Shown here: one piece after another, positions 1-11,703 of the stretch
How the letters are laid out: every line of letters starts with the position of its first letter
How positions within the stretch are numbered: the stretch's first letter is position 1
Assembly: GCF_019740335.1 (NCBI RefSeq)
Contig: NZ_JAHXZS010000001.1
Location: forward strand, 62,001-126,000
Source of the DNA: Alteraquisediminimonas sediminicola
Lineage (GTDB): Bacteria; Pseudomonadota; Alphaproteobacteria; Sphingomonadales; Sphingomonadaceae
Length of the DNA: 64,000 nucleotides
Reading direction: 5' to 3'
Made by a program: the position numbers and the translations under genes
Notes under the pieces: generated by a model
What the model was told of the DNA's origin: nothing
Database searches by the model: none
What the model saw: only the letters and a program-made list of their open reading frames with translations

Positions 1-839
1 GTTGCCTTGGGTCGTCCGGGCCGTCCAGCATCGATCCCGCTACCGGCAAGCCTTATGGGATGAGCTTTCCCGTCATCACCATCGCCGATATGGTGCGGGC
101 TCAGGCGATGCTGCTCGATCATCTCGGCGTGGGTGATTTGCAGGCCGTTATCGGCGGTTCGATGGGCGGGATGCAGGTGTTGAGCTGGACGATTCTTTAT
201 CCTGAACGCGTCCGTTCGGCGATTGCGATTGCGACCACCGCCCGCCATTCGGCCCAGAATATCGCATTTCACGAGGTGGGGCGTCAGGCGATCATGGGTG
301 ATCCCCAATGGCGGGACGGCGATTATTATGCGGATAACAACCCGCCTGCGGCTGGCCTTGCCGTGGCCCGCATGGCCGCGCACATTACTTATTTGTCGGA
401 AGCGGGCCTGACCGAAAAATTCGGGCGCAAGCTGCAAGGCCGCGATGCCAAGAGCTTTGGCTTCGATGCCGATTTCCAGATCGAGAGCTATTTGCGCCAT
501 CAGGGCATCAGCTTCACCGACCGGTTCGATGCCAATTCCTATCTCTATATCACGCGGGCGATGGATTATTTCGATCTGGCCGAACCTTATGAGGGGGTGT
601 TGGCCAAGGCTTTTGCTGCTGCTAAAAACACGCGTTTCTGCGTGATCAGCTTCGATACCGATTGGCTGTACCCGACCGCCGAATCGCGCCATATCGTCCA
701 TGCGCTGAATGCGGCGGGCGCGCCTGTCAGCTTTGTCGAATTATCCAGCCCGTTCGGCCATGATGCATTCCTGTTGGATGTGCCGGAGCAGAACAGCATC
801 GTCGACGGCTTTATCCGGGCCGGGGAGGGCCGCGTATGA
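1..839 (+). CDS. metX: Homoserine O-acyltransferase MetX, 5' truncated by window edge
   Basis: This is the C-terminal part of the alpha/beta-hydrolase-fold enzyme that acylates L-homoserine in methionine synthesis. The open frame runs in from the left edge (first full codon at base 3), so the ATG at 60 is internal. The motif GSSGPSS followed by IDP, typical of the family, lies before that ATG. The nucleophile elbow GGSMGG follows near base 150. The other catalytic residues are visible as Asp in [10 protein letters not shown] and His in FGHDAFL near the end. The stop overlaps the metW start by four bases (ATGA), as in other proteobacterial metXW pairs. Acetyl versus succinyl donor specificity cannot be decided from this fragment. 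Confidence 0.93.
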   Translation, partial: CLGSSGPSSIDPATGKPYGMSFPVITIADMVRAQAMLLDHLGVGDLQAVIGGSMGGMQVLSWTILYPERVRSAIAIATTARHSAQNIAFHEVGRQAIMGDPQWRDGDYYADNNPPAAGLAVARMAAHITYLSEAGLTEKFGRKLQGRDAKSFGFDADFQIESYLRHQGISFTDRFDANSYLYITRAMDYFDLAEPYEGVLAKAFAAAKNTRFCVISFDTDWLYPTAESRHIVHALNAAGAPVSFVELSSPFGHDAFLLDVPEQNSIVDGFIRAGEGRV

Positions 840-1423
840 GCCTGCGTCCCGATCTCCAGATTATCGCCGATAATGTGACACCGGGCAGCCGCGTGCTGGA
901 TGTCGGCTGTGGCGATGGCGCGTTGATGGCCGAATTACGCGACAAGCATCATGTCGATGCGCGCGGGATGGAGTTGGATCGCGGGAATGTCGCGACCGCG
1001 ATGGCGCGGGGCCTGTCAGTCATTCAGGGTGATGCCGATATCGATCTGGCGGAATATCCCGATCAAAGCTTCGATTATGCGATTCTGAGCCAGACCTTGC
1101 AGACCACGCGCAGGCCCGATCTGGTGCTGGATCAATTGCTCCGCATCGGTCGCCGGGCATTTGTCAGCTTCCCGAATTTCGCCCATTGGCATGTGCGCTG
1201 GTCATTATTGCGCAATGGCCGGATGCCGGTGACGCGGCTGTTACCGGTCGAATGGTATGAAACGCCCAATATCCACCATCTGACCATCAATGATTTTCGC
1301 GACTTCGTGACGTCGCGCGGCCTGACGGTTGAAGGTCAGTGGTTCCTTGCGGGGGACAAGCTTATCAGCCCCTCTGCCGCCAACTTCCGCGCGGAACATG
1401 CGGTGTTCCTGCTGCGGCGCTAA
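836..1423 (+). CDS. metW: Methionine biosynthesis protein MetW, methyltransferase-like
   Basis: A 195-residue class I SAM-methyltransferase-fold protein. The glycine-rich SAM loop [11 protein letters not shown] sits near residues 19-29, and an acidic residue for the ribose follows in the next strand (ARGMELD). It is translationally coupled to metX through an ATGA overlap. In proteobacteria MetW is required with MetX for homoserine acylation, and it is thought to act as a partner or activator rather than as a proven methyltransferase. Length and context match the family. The gene is followed by a bidirectional terminator shared with the convergent ATPase operon. Confidence 0.93.
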   Translation: MSLRPDLQIIADNVTPGSRVLDVGCGDGALMAELRDKHHVDARGMELDRGNVATAMARGLSVIQGDADIDLAEYPDQSFDYAILSQTLQTTRRPDLVLDQLLRIGRRAFVSFPNFAHWHVRWSLLRNGRMPVTRLLPVEWYETPNIHHLTINDFRDFVTSRGLTVEGQWFLAGDKLISPSAANFRAEHAVFLLRR

Positions 1424-1445
1424 AATCTCTTTATTGAAGACAAAT

Positions 1446-1482
1446 AAAAACGCACCGGATCACATGGACCCGGTGCGTTTTT
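1446..1482. terminator. Bidirectional rho-independent terminator between metW and atpC
   Basis: The inverted repeat ACGCACCGG / CCGGTGCGT is flanked by an A-run on the left and a T-run on the right, so it can stop transcription from both sides. It lies between the convergent ends of metW and atpC. Confidence 0.85.
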
Positions 1483-1507
1483 AAATTCCGCCTTGGAAGA
1501 GGGCGCT

Positions 1508-1762
1508 TTACGCGACCGATTCTGCCAGGATGGTGAGGCCCTTGTCGTTCACTTCGGCAAAGCCGCCCTTGATCGAAATGACCTCCGGCGCGCCATTGGC
1601 GGTGGCATAGACCGACACATCGCCATCGCGAATGGTCGACATCAGCGCCGCATGGCCCTGCAATACGCCGAAGTCACCTTCCGCGCCCGGCACGACGACC
1701 ATATGCACGTCCTGCGAACGGACCAGCTTTTCTGGCGTCACGAGTTCAAAATGAAGTGCCAT
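1508..1762 (-). CDS. atpC: F1-ATPase epsilon subunit, short form
   Basis: An 84-residue epsilon subunit of the F1 central stalk. The N-terminal beta-sandwich is clear (FELVTPEKL near the start, [16 protein letters not shown] in the middle, KGGFAEV near the end). The roughly 45-50 residue C-terminal helical hairpin found in E. coli-type epsilon (about 130-140 aa) is absent. The stop is genuine and is followed by the terminator, so this is a natural short form of a kind known in sphingomonads. The C-terminal hairpin is the part that inhibits ATP hydrolysis in other bacteria, so that control must be absent or supplied by another protein. It is the last gene of the atpHAGDC operon. Confidence 0.93.
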   Translation of the reverse strand: MALHFELVTPEKLVRSQDVHMVVVPGAEGDFGVLQGHAALMSTIRDGDVSVYATANGAPEVISIKGGFAEVNDKGLTILAESVA

Positions 1763-1777
1763 ATTCTATTTCCTTGT

Positions 1778-1800
1778 CCCTCCCCGGATCACGGGGAGGG
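1778..1800. repeat. Hairpin between atpD and atpC
   Basis: A perfect 9-bp stem (CCCTCCCCG / CGGGGAGGG) with a 5-base loop lies in the 49-bp gap between atpD and atpC. There is no T-run, so it is more likely an mRNA-processing or stability element, or a REP-like repeat, than a terminator. Confidence 0.6.
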
Positions 1801-1811
1801 GCTAAAGTGGA

Positions 1812-3287
<1,476 letters not shown>

Positions 3288-4163
3288 TTAAAGGGCTTCA
3301 GCGCCCGAGATGATTTCGACGAGTTCGGTAGTGATCGCGGCCTGACGGCTACGGTTGTACTGGATGGTCAGCTTGTTGATCATGTCACCTGCGTTGCGGG
3401 TGGCATTATCCATCGCCGTCATCTTCGAGCCCTGTTCCGAAGCCGCGTTTTCCAGCGTGGCACGGAACAATTGCACCGCCACGTTGCGCGGGAGCAGGGT
3501 ATAGAGGATTTCTTCCTCGCTCGGTTCATATTCGACCGGGGCCGCGCCAGTAACAGCACCGCTTTCCGGCAGCGGGACCGGGATGATCTGCTGCTGGGTC
3601 GGTTCCTGCGTCAGGACGCTGACGAACTTGGAATAGAACAGATGCGCGATATCGAATTCACCCGCTTCAAAGCGCGCGATCAGATCCTGCGCAACGGTGC
3701 CGGCATTAGCGAACACCTGCTTGCCCAAATCGCCCGGTTCAACCGAATGCACGACCTGACCGCGGAAATAGCGGTTGATCTGGTCGCGACCCTTACGGCC
3801 GATGCAGTAGAATTTGACGGTCTTGCCAGCGGCCTGAAGTTCCAGTGCCTGCTTGCGGGCGAGACGGACGATATTGGTGTTGAACGCACCGGCAAGGCCC
3901 TTGTCGGACGTTGCCACCACGAACAAATGTACGTCCTGCTTGCCCGTGCCAGCGAGCAGCTTGGAAGCCTGCGGCCCAACCGTCACCTTGGAGGCGAGGC
4001 TGGCCATGACGGCTTCCATGCGTTCGGCATAGGGGCGACCGGCTTCCGCCGCTTCCTGCGCGCGACGCAGCTTAGCGGCGGCGACCATTTTCATCGCCTT
4101 GGTGATCTTCTGGGTCGATTTGACCGAGTTGATCCGGATTTTGAGCGCCTTGAGGCTAGCCAT
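3288..4163 (-). CDS. atpG: F1-ATPase gamma subunit
   Basis: A 291-residue gamma subunit, the rotating shaft of F1. The N-terminus has the conserved helix ([21 protein letters not shown]). The C-terminal helix keeps the invariant pattern [12 protein letters not shown] and ends with [10 protein letters not shown]. Both termini form the coiled coil inside the alpha3beta3 ring. Length is typical for alphaproteobacteria. It sits between atpA and atpD on the minus strand. Confidence 0.97.
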   Translation of the reverse strand: MASLKALKIRINSVKSTQKITKAMKMVAAAKLRRAQEAAEAGRPYAERMEAVMASLASKVTVGPQASKLLAGTGKQDVHLFVVATSDKGLAGAFNTNIVRLARKQALELQAAGKTVKFYCIGRKGRDQINRYFRGQVVHSVEPGDLGKQVFANAGTVAQDLIARFEAGEFDIAHLFYSKFVSVLTQEPTQQQIIPVPLPESGAVTGAAPVEYEPSEEEILYTLLPRNVAVQLFRATLENAASEQGSKMTAMDNATRNAGDMINKLTIQYNRSRQAAITTELVEIISGAEAL

Positions 4164-4206
4164 TTAATCCCTCTTTCAATGCGCCGGGCAATCCCGGCTG
4201 CCATTG

Positions 4207-4230
4207 ACCCCGGACCATCAGATCCGGGGT
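4207..4230. repeat. Hairpin between atpA and atpG
   Basis: A perfect 8-bp inverted repeat, ACCCCGGA / TCCGGGGT, with an 8-base spacer, in the 78-bp gap between atpA and atpG. The CCCCGGA core resembles REP-like sequences scattered in sphingomonad genomes. No T-run follows on either strand. Confidence 0.55.
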
Positions 4231-4241
4231 GACGATGATGT

Positions 4242-6328
<2,087 letters not shown>

Positions 6329-6376
6329 GCGCCTGTTCACTCCCTTGAATTAGGCCCGAAAGGTATAACTCATGTT

Positions 6377-6398
6377 AAAAAAGGGCGAAAAATCGCCC
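6377..6398 (-). terminator. Terminator-like hairpin in the atpH leader
   Basis: Read on the minus strand, GGGGCGA-TTTT-TCGCCC is followed at once by six T residues, about 50 bases before the atpH start. It has the form of a rho-independent terminator inside the leader of the operon, so it could be an attenuator. It might also end a short upstream transcript. Confidence 0.5.
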
Positions 6399-6420
6399 CC
6401 CACAAGTCCGGGTCGCCGCG

Positions 6421-6449
6421 CGGTTAGCAAAGGTGGTTCGCCATTGCAA
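6421..6449 (-). promoter_or_regulatory. atpH: Possible promoter of the atpHAGDC operon
   Basis: On the minus strand a -35-like TTGCAA (6444-6449) is 17 bases from TAACCG (6421-6426), a weak -10. If used, transcription would begin just ahead of the leader hairpin at 6377-6398. The -10 match is poor, so this is tentative. Confidence 0.3.
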
Positions 6450-6672
6450 GATACCCATTGCACTTGATGTCGCGAGGATCGATCTTTGATGCCGGTTATG
6501 CGTTAAAACACGTGTGAATGAGCGATGTTTTTTCCGCAGGGTGCAGTTGATGCGCGTCAGGCTGTTGCGCGTTACCTGCCGGGTGGAAGTGCTAACGGCT
6601 TGCCCGACTCGTTAGACCGCATTAGCCGCTGTCGGCGATGCCGCGATGATCATGATATAAAGGGACAAGGGG

Positions 6673-6810
6673 ATGGCGAAGAGGACGCCTGAACAATTGC
6701 AGGTTGAACAGGCCAAGGCTGAAAGACTGGCGGCAGCGCTGCGGGAAAATCTCCGCCGTCGCAAGGCACAGGCCCGCGCCGACGATAAGGGTCCAGAGTC
6801 GCAAGAGTGA
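6673..6810 (+). CDS. Small conserved-type basic helical protein (45 aa)
   Basis: A 45-codon frame starting ATG at 6673 with a good purine-rich ribosome site (AGGGACAAGGGG) just ahead. The product begins MAKRTPEQLQVEQ, continues as one long amphipathic helix rich in Ala, Glu, Lys and Arg (ERLAAALRENLRRRKAQAR), and ends with an acidic tail. Short proteins of this pattern (PEQ, AERLAAALR, LRRRKAQAR) are familiar in sphingomonads and have no known function. It ends 9 bases before the convergent ppk2 stop. No domain can be assigned. Confidence 0.7.
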   Translation: MAKRTPEQLQVEQAKAERLAAALRENLRRRKAQARADDKGPESQE

Positions 6811-6819
6811 TGCGCCCGA

Positions 6820-7608
6820 TCACTCCAGATCGAGCTTGACCCCCAATTCCTGTTCGGCAAGTTCGACCAATGCCGGATCGGCGGGCAGGGGTTGCATCGG
6901 CACGGCGGCTTCCAATCGATCCGCAATATAGAGCAACGCGGAAAGCCGGGCCTGCTTCTTGTTATTGGCGTTGATCACCTGCCACGGCGCCCAACGGGTG
7001 TCGGTGTGGTGAAACATATCCTTATAGGCCGCGAGATAATCATTGCGCCGCGCGCGGTTGCGATAGTCTTCGGTGCCGGTTTTCCAGCGCTTCCACGGAT
7101 TTTCCATGCGCTCTTTCAGGCGTTTGTCCTGTGTGGCCTGTGTAATATGGGCGAAGATCTTGATGATCGTGGTGCCGGCTTCGATTTGCTGCGCCTCGAA
7201 TTCGTTGATCTCGTCATAGGCACGACGCCATTGGGCCTCTGTCGCGAAGCCCTCGACACGTTCGACCGTGACCCGGCCATACCAGCTGCGATCAAAAATC
7301 GCGATGGAGCGGCTGCCGGGCAAGCGCCGCCAGAAGCGCCACAGGAAATGACGGTCTTTTTCTTCGGTCGTTGGCGCACCAATCGGCCAAACCTGAAAAT
7401 AGCGAGGGTCCCATTCGCCGGTCAGGCGCTGGATAATGCCGCCTTTGCCCGAGGCATCCCAGCCTTCAAAGACAATGACGGAACGACGGCCATGCATGAT
7501 ATGCGCAGCCTGAATGCGTGCGAGACGGTTCTGAAGAGCGACAAGGTCGGTGAAATAATCGCCCTTGAACGATTCTTCCGCGTCATAATCCGCAAGCTTG
7601 ATGGTCAT
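6820..7608 (-). CDS. ppk2: Polyphosphate kinase 2 family protein
   Basis: A 262-residue PPK2-type kinase that transfers phosphate between polyphosphate and nucleoside phosphates in the cytoplasm. The Walker A-like loop GWDASGKGG is at 49-57 and the Walker B-like DRSWYGR at 106-112, followed by RVEGF. The lid-type motif with basic residues lies near 170-190 (MENPWKRWKTG). Length fits single-domain PPK2. The start has AAGGGA at proper spacing. Whether it prefers ADP, GDP or AMP cannot be decided here. It is a single gene transcribed away from the small ORF's strand, with a candidate promoter and a palindrome upstream. Confidence 0.92.
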   Translation of the reverse strand: MTIKLADYDAEESFKGDYFTDLVALQNRLARIQAAHIMHGRRSVIVFEGWDASGKGGIIQRLTGEWDPRYFQVWPIGAPTTEEKDRHFLWRFWRRLPGSRSIAIFDRSWYGRVTVERVEGFATEAQWRRAYDEINEFEAQQIEAGTTIIKIFAHITQATQDKRLKERMENPWKRWKTGTEDYRNRARRNDYLAAYKDMFHHTDTRWAPWQVINANNKKQARLSALLYIADRLEAAVPMQPLPADPALVELAEQELGVKLDLE

Positions 7609-7636
7609 TCATCATCCCTTTTTGACCGAGGCCAAT

Positions 7637-7666
7637 GGGATAGGGGGCATGGAGATGGCCGGTCAA
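7637..7666 (-). promoter_or_regulatory. ppk2: Candidate ppk2 promoter
   Basis: On the minus strand TTGACC (7661-7666) and TATCCC (7637-7642) are separated by 18 bases, putting the transcript start near 7630, about 20 bases before the ppk2 ATG. Confidence 0.45.
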
Positions 7667-7715
7667 GTTGGTTATCCGCCGGTAACCATGTTTCAGGATA
7701 CGGACCGAATCCAAT

Positions 7716-7735
7716 ATCACCAGATCACTGGTGAT
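7716..7735. promoter_or_regulatory. Perfect palindrome upstream of ppk2
   Basis: ATCACCAG-ATCA-CTGGTGAT is a perfect 20-bp inverted repeat (8-bp arms, self-complementary except for the central 4 bases), about 90 bases upstream of the candidate ppk2 start of transcription. It looks like a dimeric regulator site. It could also be a weak RNA hairpin after aspS. Confidence 0.5.
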
Positions 7736-7751
7736 TAAGGGAACCAGAAGT

Positions 7752-7785
7752 GAGGGGCCGGGCACGATCTGCAACCCGGCCCCTC
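7752..7785 (-). terminator. Strong hairpin after aspS, likely terminator
   Basis: An 11-bp perfect GC-rich stem (GAGGGGCCGGG / CCCGGCCCCTC) with a 12-base loop begins 9 bases after the aspS stop. There is no clear T-run, so termination may need Rho or the element may protect the mRNA 3' end. Confidence 0.6.
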
Positions 7786-7794
7786 TATAAGCCA

Positions 7795-9573
7795 TTAACC
7801 CTTGGTCTGTTCGATGACCCGGATGTTGAGTTCGCGCAATTGCTTCAGCGTGGCGAAGTTTGGCGCACCCATCATCAGATCTTCCGCCTTTTGGTTCATC
7901 GGGAATACGATGACTTCGCGGATGTTCGGTTCATTGGCGAGCAGCATCACCATGCGATCGATCCCCGGTGCCGAGCCGCCATGCGGCGGTGCGCCGAATT
8001 TGAAGGCATTGATCATGCCCGCAAAATTGGTGTCGACATCCTGCTGGCTGTATCCGGCGATTTCAAACGCCTTGTACATGATTTCCGGCAGATGGTTGCG
8101 GATCGCGCCCGACGACAATTCGATGCCGTTGCAGACAATGTCATATTGATAGGCGAGAATATCGAGCGGGTCCTTGTGGAGGAGCGCGTCCATCCCGCCC
8201 TGCGGCATCGAGAAGGGGTTATGCGAGAAGTCGACCTTTTTCGCGTCCTCGTCATATTCATACATCGGGAAGTCGACGATCCAGCAGAATTCGAAATGAT
8301 TGAGGTCAATCAGTTCGAGCAATTCGCCGAGGCGCGTCCGCGCCGCGCCTGCGAGCTTGGCGGCGTCGCTTTCCTTGCCAGCGGCGAAGAATACGCCATC
8401 ATCCGGCCCAAGGCCGAGTTCGGCGATGAGCTTGGCGGTGGCTTCCTCGCCATGATTCTTGGCGATGGGACCACCGGGGACGCCATCCTTGATGTTGATA
8501 TAGCCAAGGCCGGCAAAGCCCTGCGACCGCGCCCAATCGTTCATATCGTCGAAGAATTTGCGGCTGTGCTTGCCCGCACCCGGTGCCGGGATCGCGCGGA
8601 CCACGCCGCCGCCATCGACGATCTTCGAAAACAGGCCGAAGCCGGAGCCGACAAAATGGCTGCCGACATCGGAAATCAGGATCGGGTTGCGCAGGTCCGG
8701 CTTGTCACAGCCATATTTCAGCATCGATTCGCGATAGGGAATACGCTTGAACGGTAGCGGGCTGACGGTGCGGCCATTGGCGAATTCTTCGAAAATGCCA
8801 TGCAGCACCGGCTCAATCGCGTTGAACACATCGTCCTGAGTGACGAAGCTCATTTCGAAATCGAGCTGGTAAAACTCACCCGGCGAACGGTCGGCGCGGG
8901 CGTCTTCATCGCGGAAGCAAGGCGCGATCTGGAAATAGCGATCAAAGCCCGCGACCATCAGTAGCTGCTTGAACATCTGCGGCGCCTGCGGCAGCGCATA
9001 GAATTTGCCCGGATGGACGCGGCTTGGCACCAGATAATCGCGCGCGCCTTCGGGGGATGAGGCGGTCAGGATCGGGGTCTGGAATTCGGTGAAGCCCTGA
9101 TCGATCATCCGGCGGCGCACCGACGAAATCACGTTTGAGCGCAGCACGATATTATTGTGCAACCGTTCGCGACGCAGATCGAGATAGCGATAGCGCAGGC
9201 GGATATCTTCAGGATATTCCGCTTCGCCCGCCACCGGCATCGGCAATTCCGCCGCTGCCGACTGGATGATCACGTCTTGGGCGCTGATTTCAATCCCGCC
9301 GGTCGCGAGATTCGGGTTCGTCGCTTCCGGGCCACGGGCAACCACAACGCCGGTGACGGTGATGACAGATTCGGCGCGGACGCGTTCGATGGCCTTAAAG
9401 GCTTCCGAATCGACATCGGTCACGATCTGGGTAAGGCCGTAATGGTCGCGCAAATCGACGAACACGAGATTCCCATGGTCGCGGCGACGATGGACCCAGC
9501 CGGACAGGCGGACCGTCTGGCCGACATGTTCGGGCCGCAGTTCCGCGCAATGATGGGTACGATAGGCGTGCAT
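7795..9573 (-). CDS. aspS: Aspartyl-tRNA synthetase
   Basis: A 592-residue bacterial-type class II synthetase that charges tRNA-Asp. The N-terminal OB-fold anticodon domain spans about residues 1-105 ([23 protein letters not shown]). The catalytic core follows, with YRYLDLRRE near 150 and the motif 2 region [19 protein letters not shown]. The bacterial GAD insertion lies around 290-420, and motif 3 is [14 protein letters not shown] near the C-terminus. Length is standard. Discriminating versus non-discriminating behaviour cannot be settled from the sequence alone. It is divergent from rnd. Confidence 0.97.
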   Translation of the reverse strand: MHAYRTHHCAELRPEHVGQTVRLSGWVHRRRDHGNLVFVDLRDHYGLTQIVTDVDSEAFKAIERVRAESVITVTGVVVARGPEATNPNLATGGIEISAQDVIIQSAAAELPMPVAGEAEYPEDIRLRYRYLDLRRERLHNNIVLRSNVISSVRRRMIDQGFTEFQTPILTASSPEGARDYLVPSRVHPGKFYALPQAPQMFKQLLMVAGFDRYFQIAPCFRDEDARADRSPGEFYQLDFEMSFVTQDDVFNAIEPVLHGIFEEFANGRTVSPLPFKRIPYRESMLKYGCDKPDLRNPILISDVGSHFVGSGFGLFSKIVDGGGVVRAIPAPGAGKHSRKFFDDMNDWARSQGFAGLGYINIKDGVPGGPIAKNHGEEATAKLIAELGLGPDDGVFFAAGKESDAAKLAGAARTRLGELLELIDLNHFEFCWIVDFPMYEYDEDAKKVDFSHNPFSMPQGGMDALLHKDPLDILAYQYDIVCNGIELSSGAIRNHLPEIMYKAFEIAGYSQQDVDTNFAGMINAFKFGAPPHGGSAPGIDRMVMLLANEPNIREVIVFPMNQKAEDLMMGAPNFATLKQLRELNIRVIEQTKG

Positions 9574-9680
9574 GGACAGCTCACTTCCTGATCAAGAGCA
9601 TGGCAAAAAAATGAGCGGATGCGTCACACCATCCAACCCGGCTTTGTCAAGCGCTGCATTGCACGCTATGCGCAAAAGCC

Positions 9681-10850
9681 ATGAAGATTCACCCGCTCAT
9701 TACAGATACCGATACGCTTGCTGCCCTGTGCGGACGGCTGGCCCAATCTCCGTTCATCACGGTCGACACCGAATTTATGCGGGAGAACACCTATTGGCCG
9801 GATTTGTGCCTGATTCAGATCGGGGACCATCAAGAGGCGGCGGCCATCGATCCCAAGGCGCAGGGGCTGGATCTCGCGCCTTTGCTGGAATTAATGGTCG
9901 ATAATGAGGATGTGCTGAAGGTATTTCATGCCGGCGGTCAGGATCTCGAAATAATTGTCAATCTGACCGGCAAGACGCCCTATCCGTTGTTCGATACGCA
10001 GATTGCGGCGATGGCATTGGGGATGGGCGATCAGATCGGTTACGGCAATCTGGTGGAGTCGATGCTGGGAATTAGCCTCGATAAAGGGGCGCGATTCACC
10101 GATTGGGCGCGGCGTCCGCTCGATGCCCGCCAGATCGATTATGCGATTGGCGATGTGACTCATCTCGCGACCTTGTTCCCGAAGATGCTCGAACAATTGC
10201 GGAAATTGGGGCGCGGCGGCTGGCTCGATAATGAAATGGAGCGCCTGGCCGACCCGGCAGGTTATGTCACCATCCCCGATCAGGCATGGCAGCGGATCAA
10301 GGCGCCAAGCCGCAAGGCCGATGTGCTGGGCCGGTTGAAATCACTGGCTGCATGGCGCGAGCGCGAGGCGATGAACAAGAATCTGCCGCGCGGTCGCATC
10401 GTGAAGGATGAGACCCTGGCCGATATCGCGGGCCATCCGCCGCGCGAGCAGCGCGATCTGGCGCGGGTCCGTGGCTTGAGCGCGACTTGGGCGGGCAATG
10501 ACATTGGCGGACGGCTAATGGACGCGATCCGCAATGCCGCGCCGTTACAGGCCGACGAAATGCCGATGCGCGATGATCGCAAGCCCGGCCTTGGCAAGGA
10601 TGGCGCGTTGATCGCCGATTTGCTGAAACTGTTGCTCAAGATTCGCGCGAAGGAGTCGGGGGTCGCCGCGCGACTGATCGCCCGGTCGGATGAATTGGAA
10701 CTGCTCGCCGCCGGGGTACGCGAGGGGTTGGCGATTCTGGAGGATTGGCGGTTTGAGCAATTCGGCAATGATGCGCTGGATCTGGTCGAGGGGCGCTTGG
10801 CCTTTGGCGTGCTGAATGGCCGGTTGAAACTGACGCGCACCAAGGATTGA
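9681..10850 (+). CDS. rnd: Ribonuclease D
   Basis: A 389-residue 3'-5' exoribonuclease of the DEDD superfamily, acting on tRNA precursors and other RNAs. The first metal ligands are in TVDTEFMREN (Asp29, Glu31). The second motif is FHAGGQDLEII near 77-87, and the third is YAIGDVTHL near 155. HRDC-type helices follow, around residues 215-290 and towards the C-terminus. The ribosome site is weak (AAAAG). The stop is one base from the convergent stop of the DUF3800 gene. Confidence 0.95.
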   Translation: MKIHPLITDTDTLAALCGRLAQSPFITVDTEFMRENTYWPDLCLIQIGDHQEAAAIDPKAQGLDLAPLLELMVDNEDVLKVFHAGGQDLEIIVNLTGKTPYPLFDTQIAAMALGMGDQIGYGNLVESMLGISLDKGARFTDWARRPLDARQIDYAIGDVTHLATLFPKMLEQLRKLGRGGWLDNEMERLADPAGYVTIPDQAWQRIKAPSRKADVLGRLKSLAAWREREAMNKNLPRGRIVKDETLADIAGHPPREQRDLARVRGLSATWAGNDIGGRLMDAIRNAAPLQADEMPMRDDRKPGLGKDGALIADLLKLLLKIRAKESGVAARLIARSDELELLAAGVREGLAILEDWRFEQFGNDALDLVEGRLAFGVLNGRLKLTRTKD

Positions 10851-10851
10851 A

Positions 10852-11532
10852 TTAGGCTTTCACGCTGCTGTGGTCCTCATGCTGGCGATTCCAGCGGGCG
10901 ACCATCTTGTGCGGATTGATATGGACGGTCTCTACCCGATCCAATTCCCTGAACGGGGAGACGATCCGCTCCATCCAGCCGCCGCGATGCCCGCCGACCA
11001 TTAGATTGTAAAAGGTGTTGGCGACGACATCGGCAATCTGCACGCCGGGAGAGCGACGGCTGTCGGCAAATTGGGCGATAAATTGGGTCTGATGACCCGA
11101 CGCACCGTCCGATTGTCGTAGCAGCGCATTGATCCCGCTGCGTACCAGTTCCAGCGTCTGGTAATTATAGCGGCCCTCATCGACAATAACGGTGTCGCGG
11201 CGGTCTGGATTGGATAATTGAGAGCTGACGGCGCGGGCCATCAGTTCGGCATAGACCCCGTAATCCTGTTCCGGCTGCACCAGCCCCATACGTTCCGGGC
11301 CGCGCAAATCGATGGTGGCGATGATTCCATACGCATCAAAGCGATCAAATAATTCATAAAATAAGCCGCGCTCGGTATAATCGATGCGGCTCCCTTTCAA
11401 CTCGCCATGCAGGCCGGTGACGGTGCGGAAACGCGCCAGCAGTTTTTCGCTGTTGCTTTCCGACATGTATACGGCGGCGAGCGTCATCACGCCCGCTGAA
11501 ACACCACCGCTCTCGTCACAATAAATGGGCAT
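10852..11532 (-). CDS. DUF3800 domain protein
   Basis: About 226 residues. The N-terminus MPIYCDESG is the hallmark of DUF3800, a family with an RNase H-like fold in which the Asp-Glu pair is the presumed metal site. A second acidic motif, TVIVDEGRY, is mid-protein, and QIADVVANTF near the C-terminus matches the typical third motif. I use the ATG at 11532 because the conserved domain starts there. A TTG at 11613 would add 27 low-complexity residues. The gene stands alone between rnd and typA. Function is unknown; nuclease activity is an inference from fold and acidic residues. Confidence 0.8.
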   Translation of the reverse strand: MPIYCDESGGVSAGVMTLAAVYMSESNSEKLLARFRTVTGLHGELKGSRIDYTERGLFYELFDRFDAYGIIATIDLRGPERMGLVQPEQDYGVYAELMARAVSSQLSNPDRRDTVIVDEGRYNYQTLELVRSGINALLRQSDGASGHQTQFIAQFADSRRSPGVQIADVVANTFYNLMVGGHRGGWMERIVSPFRELDRVETVHINPHKMVARWNRQHEDHSSVKA

Positions 11533-11604
11533 GTAAAGGCTATTGCCGGGCGCATAAACAAAACGCAACGGCTGTTGCTGGGCGGATTCATTAAAAGACA
11601 ACGG

Positions 11605-11633
11605 TTGCCGCAATGCACAAAATGGGGTAGGGG
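11605..11633 (+). promoter_or_regulatory. typA: Possible typA promoter
   Basis: TTGCCG (11605-11610) and TAGGGG (11628-11633) are 17 bases apart, about 70 bases upstream of the typA ATG. The -35 is fair and the -10 is weak. Confidence 0.3.
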
Positions 11634-11703
11634 CGCGGCCAAAGAAGCGCTCCCGGCTGGCAAGACGGATCGCTTATCCTCTCAATGCAATAAGGTTCGT
11701 TTC

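Larger units (their letters stand above)
6341..6672. other. 332-bp non-coding region between atpH and the small ORF
   Basis: No credible reading frame is seen. The stretch holds the atpH leader with its terminator-like hairpin, the weak candidate promoter, and, further right, the unassigned upstream region of the divergent 45-residue gene. Nothing else was recognised. Confidence 0.6.

Noticed and set aside
10852-11613. DUF3800 gene as part of a defence system
   Set aside because: Neighbours are rnd and typA with no other defence-type genes, so no system can be claimed.
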